The notes beneath the pieces were generated by a model. The model saw only the letters and a list, made by a program, of their open reading frames with translations. It had not been told where the DNA came from and ran no database searches. Of a stretch of DNA of 64,000 nt, positions 57,949 to 64,000 are shown piece by piece (within the stretch, counting starts at the first letter, position 1; each line of letters opens with the position of its first letter). The stretch is from Hymenoscyphus infarciens (taxonomy: Eukaryota > Ascomycota > Leotiomycetes > Helotiales > Helotiaceae): assembly GCA_001414345.1 (NCBI GenBank), contig LLCB01000079.1, positions 62,001 through 126,000 of the forward strand, given 5' to 3'. A program made the position numbers and the translations under genes.

Positions 57949-58942
57949 CTGGTTATTTGATATCCGGGTTTTCCATACTTTCTGGAATGGAAGGTATACT
58001 TATACATGGTTGCTGTTTGGGAAAGCCCAAGACATAGGTAGTACTTGCATCTCCAAAGGTCGTGGTTTGATGGCGAGGATCTGGTCGATACTTCTTTCGG
58101 ACGTCATGTTTGTATGATATGTTGATATCTTCTCAATTTACTCTATAGATGATTGTGTTAAAATTTTAGAGAATAAGGTAAAAATACTATATAAGAGATT
58201 TTAAAGAGGAGAGGCTAGGATTTGCCAAGATTTACCAACAGTGAGGATCTTGGTTGGATAAAGACAAGTTAGACGCAAGCTAACAAACCAACGAAACATC
58301 CTACACTTTGATGGAACTTAATATAGCATTACATACTTCGATGGTACCTGGGGAAACTTAAAAGGATGTGGCTGGCTCAACGACAGAACCCGGTAGATGA
58401 ATCCTCGCACTCGCTCAAGCAAGACGCTTTCGCTCAAACGTCATAGGCATGGGAGATTTTCCTTACCATGTCTAGAACTGCTCACAAGAATTCTTGGTTC
58501 CTGTAAAAAGCTTTCCCAAGGATGATTTCACGAAGGGTTTGTAAACATACTCGGAAAAGGGGACTCCGTATGGTTACATTGTTCCAGCAGTCCGAGCTCC
58601 CATCATATCCAACCTCTGATCTTGACATGAACAATTTCCTTGCCCAAGATAATTTATGAACACTGAAATTGCAAATAAAGTTGCGGTACTCAAAAATGTG
58701 AGAGGTAACTCGAGTAGCACTCTTGGGGCGAAAAAGAGAGTGGCGGGTAAGTTACAAAATCGACGAGTAAGCTGAACATCCTACTTGGGAACCAAAAATC
58801 AGTTAGTTGGTGGGTAAGCCAAAAAAAAAAAACATCAAGTAAGCCAAGCATCGCCTCTTTGGAGAGGAAAAACTATATGAGTGCATTGTACTTTGGGGTC
58901 CAAATCGGTTTCTTATTGATAAGTGACCTTCCCCAACTTTTT

Positions 58943-58966
58943 GAGTCACCGAGTCACCGAGTCACC
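58943..58966 (+). repeat. GAGTCACC, three perfect 8-bp copies
   Basis: Three head-to-tail units, followed by AACAACTTAAC. GAGTCA also resembles an AP-1/Gcn4 half-site but no gene start is nearby. Confidence 0.9.
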
Positions 58967-59195
58967 AACAACTTAACGAAACTTTTCCCCCTCTTCACAA
59001 CTTCGATCCATTAATATTTCAGCTATCCGCTTCCACTTCCACCTTTCTCCTTCTTTACTATTCCCTCTTACTCGCACATCCAGTCATGGAACCCATAAAT
59101 GCACTAATTCGGCCCCAATGAATCACTGAACAGCCACCCACTCCGCTCTTTGTCTCTTTGATATAGACTCAAAGGGTTTATTTCGTCGCAAGAAA

Positions 59196-59308
59196 GTTTC
59201 CTTGGTCTAGTTGCTCATGGCACCGGTCTCGTGTTAGTATACGCATGATTAGATTGCATAAAAATCCGAGAAAGCTGGAGGCCGCTAGTTCGATTCAAGC
59301 AGTGGACA
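59196..59308 (+). pseudogene. tRNA-like remnant with A- and B-box-like elements
   Basis: TGGTCTAGTTG near 59203 fits the A box of Val/Pro-type tRNAs, and TAGTTCGATTC near 59286 fits the B box. TCTCG and CGAGA can pair as an anticodon stem around a 35-nt insert. The T stem has four of five pairs, but the acceptor stem is poorly matched. I read it as a decayed, intron-containing tRNA rather than a working gene. Confidence 0.3.
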
Positions 59309-59896
59309 ATTTCTTTTGAACTAGTCTATCTTTACTGGGGGGTTGTCTTTTACTTGTTTTAGTTGGGTAGTTAGTAGGTTCTTTGTTCAACTTTTTTGTA
59401 GGGGCTGCGCTGCAGTTGTATGACTAGGAGCGGAGGTGTGCGAGGGGAAATGGCTCTCGCTTTAGTTCGGGAGGGGGGTGGGGGAGGGGAAATTTACAAG
59501 GGGAACAAGTTTTAGAAACAAACGAAAACTGCAATACTTAAAACATATGTACTTTTGGTGCTCGAGGTTATGCATTTTTAACCCATTAAGCAATTTATTG
59601 GCATTCACCTCCTCCCGAACCGCCGTGGCCGTACGGGATTTGAGAGAATTTGAAGGTTGCGTGCTCTTTCACTACAATCTCAAGTATCCTAGCATCTTTG
59701 ATTCACCGGGTCCAATTGATATACTTAAGAGCGGTAAGTGATGTGCTCTCTACTCTGTGCCAAAAGATAAAAAAATTGCTGATTTGCGAGTCACTCCCCA
59801 ATCATGAAACATGGTCTCGAACCTGTTAATACAGCGGCATACATTGGTAATCCCTCATTCTGTTGCTCGAGGAATATAACCATCGAATAGCCATTT

Positions 59897-61478
59897 TCAA
59901 CGCCTTTCCCAAAACACATCCTTCAAATTATCCCAGAACCCCAAATCATACAAATTCTCCACATCCGCCAACCTCCACACCCTCTGCCACTCCCCCGTCC
60001 CAACGATACTAGCACTTTGCGGTGGCAAACCATCATTCGTCCTCACGACAATTTGTTGACTTTCAACTGGCCAAGTACTATGAAGCGATTCGACAGTGGG
60101 GTCTTTTCGTCTGGCTATATGGATTGAGCGTTTGAAAGCGAAGCCATCGGCCATGTCTACCGTCCAGTCTGACCATTTCATAGACTCATTGGTTGTGGTG
60201 CCGGCCCATATCAGGTAGATGTGGTAGCCAAGTAAACCCCAAACCAAGGGCGCAGTGAGGAGACAGAGGAGGGTGACTACGCCTATGCGGGTGTATTCTT
60301 GCATTGCCCAGCCCCAGATGTTGAAGTATTCATACCAGGTGTACCCTTTTCCGAAGATTGTCCAAGATGAGAGGTTGGCTAGGATCTCGGCGTTGAGGAG
60401 TGCGAACCCAACATAGGTTGCGTAGGAAATTAGGGTGGCGGTGAAGAGGAGGAGAAGAAGAAACCAGTGTGTGTTATTGTAGCCAACACAGTTGTTAATG
60501 AATATGCAATGATGATCCATTTTTGTGATGCAGCGTTTGCAGATGGAGCAGTGTTTTGAACGAGCTGGTTTGAGAAGCTGACATGTGTGGCAGGTATGAC
60601 CTGGATGAAATACTGTAAAGTCGTAGGGATAAAGCGACATTGAATGACTATGGCTATCTGGTGTGATGTAGCCTGGGTCGCTGTTTGCTGATGCATATAA
60701 AAGGAGGTAAGGAATGATCATAAGAATGGTTCCGATGATCTTTCGGGTGTTGCTTAGAAGCTTCCATGCTGGTGGTAGGAACAATACTTCTGAGACTGAA
60801 AGAAGTAATATGAAAAAGATCTATGTTGTGTCAGAAAGAGGATCGTGTATACAAATCTTCAAATGGGACAGCTATATTTTGAGACGCCTCCATCCTTTCT
60901 TGTAATTTCAGAAAGTTAAGGGGTAGAGCAACATGGGCCGAAATTCGGGTATGATTCCCCAGTTGAGAACAAATCGTGAACATGGACTGAGAAGAGATAG
61001 TGAAAGAGCATAGCATACCATAACAAGAGGATGTCGATCATTCCAAAGGTGGTGAGCGATTTTGGAAGTCCAGAGGCTTATACGCCCCCCAGTCAAGATT
61101 CGATCGACCTTGTCTAGTGCGTTTGGTATATGTATCCACTGAAGAGAATCAAAATCAGATTTATTTTATGGTGATGGACAGGATAAATAGTAAAGGGAGA
61201 TTCAAATGTGCCTTGCGTAGGCGTTGAACGACTCGAGCAGCGGAACAAAAGCTACCCGCAACCACATTGTGAGAGATGACAAGAGGAATAGTACTTACTA
61301 TCGTTCGATAACAAGCACCGATAGGGGTGTTCCTTTAAAGAAATGAGTTTTTAGTATATAGTAAGAGCTCCCGTGACTAGAGTGTTTACCTCAACGCAGG
61401 CAGTCTTCCAAAGAAAGCCGAAAATATGAGAATCAAGATGACCAAAACTCCGATTGCAATTTGCTGGAGGGCCCCCAT
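59897..61478 (-). CDS. SWF1: DHHC palmitoyltransferase SWF1
   Basis: Exons 61478-61390, 61332-61299, 61138-61019 and 60820-59897 (introns 57, 160 and 198 nt) give 388 aa. The DHHC-CRD reads CHTCQLLKPARSKHCSICKRC, then DHHCIFINNCVGYNNTHWF, with zinc-binding Cys/His and the catalytic DHHC cysteine in place. Four membrane helices flank it: LVILILIFSAFF at the N terminus, a second near IIGTILMIIPYLLLYA, and two after the DHHC (LLLLLFTATLISYATYVGF, VVTLLCLLTAPLVWGLL). The order and the HLWNDRHPLVM region match Swf1, which palmitoylates juxtamembrane cysteines of SNAREs such as Tlg1 at the ER (family knowledge). The 34-nt second exon restores NTPIGACYRTI. The gene diverges from RAP1. Confidence 0.9.
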
Positions 61479-61882
61479 ACTGAGATGAATTGATTCTATC
61501 GGTAGTAAGCCAGTTTCTTTGCCATCAATTAAAGCTTCCCGGGCATTTGAACATGATATGGATGATGTTGTCCTAATTATAACCAAGGAGGCGTGAGCGA
61601 GCGAAAACAACCCAGGTTACCTTACGAGGTCTCGAACTCGTGCTTGCCGGAGTTTCGCCGGCCCCGGTCACAGCATCATGTGAACGCGCGGAAAGACATC
61701 AACGCGTATTCCAGAAGGTCCCTGAGTTGCAAAACGATTCACTTCCCTCTCCATCACAAGATGCGACGCCTTTCTTCCCCCCATAAATTCCCCCAGATTT
61801 AGCGGATTGGTGCGTTCATCGCGTTCATCGCGTTCACAAGCCTCGAAACCGACAACTTTCCCTCCTCCTTTGCGCAGTCAAA
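61479..61882. promoter_or_regulatory. divergent promoter SWF1 / RAP1
   Basis: 404 nt between outward-facing start codons. It contains three repeats of GCGTTCATC/GCGTTCA near 61812-61838, just before the RAP1 leader. A B-box-like GAGTTCGAGACC on the minus strand near 61628-61639 lacks the rest of a tRNA. Confidence 0.45.
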
Positions 61883-64000
61883 ATGGCACAAATTGTGTAC
61901 AACGGGGTTGGCAGTGGAGGAGTTCTTTTCAAAGATATCAAATTCTATGTGGTGCAGCGCATACCTATGCGAAACACTTTCATCGCACTAATCGAGGTAC
62001 GTGGTTTTGGCTGCAATTGAGCAAGAGTTGGCCTATCCCATTCCCATCTGCGACACTATACTAACAAGCAACAGGCAAATGGGGGAGAGGTCACCAAGGT
62101 CGAAAACAACGCAACCTACATAATCGCGGACCACAAGAGACAGGATGCACCGCCAGGCTCTATTTCCTGGAATTGGATCGAACAATCGGTGAAAAATGGT
62201 CGCCTGGAAGACATTGAAGAACATCGCGCTGGACCACGGACCAAAATCATTAGAGAAGTTGGTTCTAGTCAGCGAACAAGGCCAGGAAGGGTTCCTTTTA
62301 CAACGGAAGATGATGACGTGCTCATGAAGTGGGTTTCGAAAGCTGAGCGCAGGGGTCTATCATCGAAAGGAAATGACATTTATAAACAGCTGGAGGAAAA
62401 GGTACGTTATATTTGGACACGATCTGTTGATTTAAAATGCTGAACCCTAGAACAAGAACCCTAGGCATACGTTTCAATCATGGCGAGATCGATGGATAAA
62501 GCAGGTGTCCAAGCAAAATCGTCCAGACCTATCTGACAATGAGGACGGGCCCGCACCTCCCCCCACTAGATTTGACAGCCATCGACCAGTTCCACCTTCT
62601 TCGAGTAGGAACCCCCCCGAGCATCCAACATCAAGATCTCGCACTGCAAGAGAATCGAAAAGCCCAGAATCAGATGATAGCCCACGTGAGACCTCACACT
62701 CCTCAAAAAGAATCTCTCAAAAACGAGATGTTCCAGAACAAATTTCTAGACCAACGGCATCGCGGCCTTCTTCAAAAGATCCTTCGGGCGATAAAGCGAT
62801 AGAACAAGAGCCGGTGTCTTCATCGCCTCCAAAATCCCCTGGGGCCACCGAAGGAAATCCTTTCACAAACAGAGATAAAAAACGCTGTCTTCAAGAGTAC
62901 GATAATATCATGGCCTTAGATGAGGACCAGACAATCGATGCATGGATAACTTGGGGCCGTTTGGTGAGTGCACCAGCACCGATCCTTTGGAGTTATGGTT
63001 TACTGATATCCCTAACAGTATCCTAATCACACTGCTCAAGAATGGCGTAACTTCTTTACGAAACAAATCATTCCATTAAAGGAAAAGGAGGCAGAGATGG
63101 CAGAGGGTGAAAAAGAAATGGAGGAAGAACAGGCAGGTAAAAACGGATCCCCACAACACCCAGAGTCACCAAAGGATTCTGCGCCCTCTAACAAGGGTCC
63201 TCCAAATTCAGCACCTGTCAAAGTTACGGAAATCAAAGATTCTCAAGGGCCATCTGGTAATACCCCGGATTCCCAGAACTATTCAAGCCAGGATGTGGAC
63301 CGTGCAACAATTGATGAGGTTTATTTTAATACCCAGCTCAATGCTTTAGCGCAATTTTTGGATATTGAGGTTACATATAACTACACAATCTGCGGCCGAG
63401 ATATCTCACTGTTCAAGTTGTGGCAAGTTGTACGTTCGAGTGAATTCGGCGGACATGAAAACGTCACTGGTCTCAAACTTTGGCCAAAGGTTGCTAAGAA
63501 GCTCAACTTCAATCCCTTTCAGCACAAAACCGCCGCCGGAGATCTGATGAAATGCTATAACGAAATACTCGTGGACTTTGAAGGGGTCAGGGATGAATTC
63601 ATGGAGAAGAGGAGGCTTGACTTGAGTCAAGAAAACACCCCATCGAAAACTCATCAATTATCTACCCGAAAGATACAATACAATCAAGAAGATGAATCCG
63701 AAGGGGCCGATGATTACAATGCCGATCTCGATGGTTCTCTTCCAACACCAAAGCAACAAACTATACACGTACCGATTTCTGCCAAGCGGAGCTCTGGTGA
63801 TCGTTCGCTAGATGACGTTTCCCGATATAATAAGAGGCAAAGAATTGACAAAGGCAAAGGAAAAGTTAGAGAGGTTCCATCTACCCCCGAGGACATTATT
63901 AATGGCACAAATACCGTGCGGCAACTTGGATTCTCCCCTTCAAAAGGTTCAGCGAATAGGAAGGACTTCGATCAAACGGAGGAGGATGAGGACGATGATG
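61883..64000 (+). CDS. RAP1: telomere protein RAP1 with BRCT, two Myb-like and an ARID-like domain; 3' end outside window
   Basis: Exons 61883-61996, 62075-62401, 62451-62963 and 63019-64000+ (introns 78, 49 and 55 nt); 645 codons lie in the window and the frame is open at the edge. An N-terminal BRCT domain (VLFKDIKFYVVQRIP, then GGEVTKVENNATYIIADH and WNWIEQSVKNG) is followed by a Myb of the TERF2IP/Rap1 type at about 95-165 (RVPFTTEDDDVLMKWV, GNDIYKQLEEKNKNPRHTFQSWRDRWI) and a second Myb at about 282-335 (FTNRDKKRCLQEYDNI, DAWITWGRLYPNHTAQEWRNFF). Residues about 421-510 look like an ARID domain (ISLFKLWQVV, GGHENV, LWPKVAKKLNF, LMKCYNEILVDFE). The C-terminal RCT domain, expected in Rap1, would lie beyond the window. 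Rap1 protects telomeres and regulates silencing. The exon 3 acceptor used is the first AG at 62449-62450; the later AG would break the Myb. Confidence 0.9.

Larger units (their letters stand above)
55410..59896. other. 4.5 kb repeat-rich gene-free region
   Basis: No gene is supported. It holds RIP-like AT-rich DNA (about 56.64-57.37 kb), an 11-bp tandem array, an inverted-repeat element, an 8-bp triplet repeat and a tRNA-like remnant, each listed separately. The other parts are AT-rich, with poly-A tracts and no recognised motif. Confidence 0.5.

Noticed and set aside
61620..61660. tRNA gene on the minus strand
   Set aside because: A GAGTTCGAGACC B-box-like string is present, but its T stem does not pair with a 7-nt loop and no 5' half of a tRNA is found.

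Overview
The window is nuclear DNA of a filamentous ascomycete (Pezizomycotina; Leotiomycetes is my best guess from the protein set, with low confidence). The evidence is many short spliceosomal introns (mostly 47-106 nt) with GTANGT-type donors and CTAAC/CTAAT branch sites, pyrimidine-rich leaders, Pezizomycotina-type proteins (DUF7053, STRIPAK MOB3, Set3, an ARID-bearing Rap1), and AT-rich gene-free patches that look RIP-mutated. No operon, CRISPR array or rRNA gene is present.

Layout: first exon of a CobW/ZNG1 metallochaperone (minus, runs off the left edge); MOB3/phocein; a DUF7053 protein (minus); an RBR E3 ligase; SEH1 nucleoporin (minus); ALG7; ASF1; a 4.3 kb gene-free stretch with heptamer, TTC and TA repeats; SET3; a D-2-hydroxyacid dehydrogenase split by an 886-nt intron; a 2.6 kb gene-poor stretch; MRE11 (minus) divergent from mitochondrial RSM19; TAF10 (minus) divergent from PRP43; a 3.3 kb gap; a small Cys/His protein; a 3 kb gap; a large disordered protein with an N-terminal eIF4E-binding-like motif; a TBF1/TRF-like telobox protein (minus); a DUF829/TMEM53 protein (minus); an HD-domain hydrolase (minus); an aldehyde dehydrogenase; a membrane-anchored degenerate histidine acid phosphatase; a 4.5 kb repeat-rich gap with RIP-like DNA, a perfect 11-bp tandem array and an intact 284-bp inverted-repeat element; SWF1 palmitoyltransferase (minus) divergent from RAP1, which runs off the right edge.

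The genes are housekeeping and are not one pathway. There is a clear chromatin/telomere theme: ASF1, SET3, TAF10, MRE11, a TRFH-plus-telobox protein and RAP1 lie within 55 kb. Several pairs share short divergent promoters (CobW/MOB3, SEH1/ALG7, MRE11/RSM19, TAF10/PRP43, SWF1/RAP1). All exon boundaries below were read by eye from splice signals and frame continuity. The most notable observations are the 284-bp transposon-like element with 48-bp terminal inverted repeats and a 5-bp target duplication, an ARID-like module inside RAP1, a telomere-repeat motif in the promoter of the TRF-like gene, a histidine acid phosphatase that has lost key catalytic residues, and an apparent splice-acceptor loss in MOB3.
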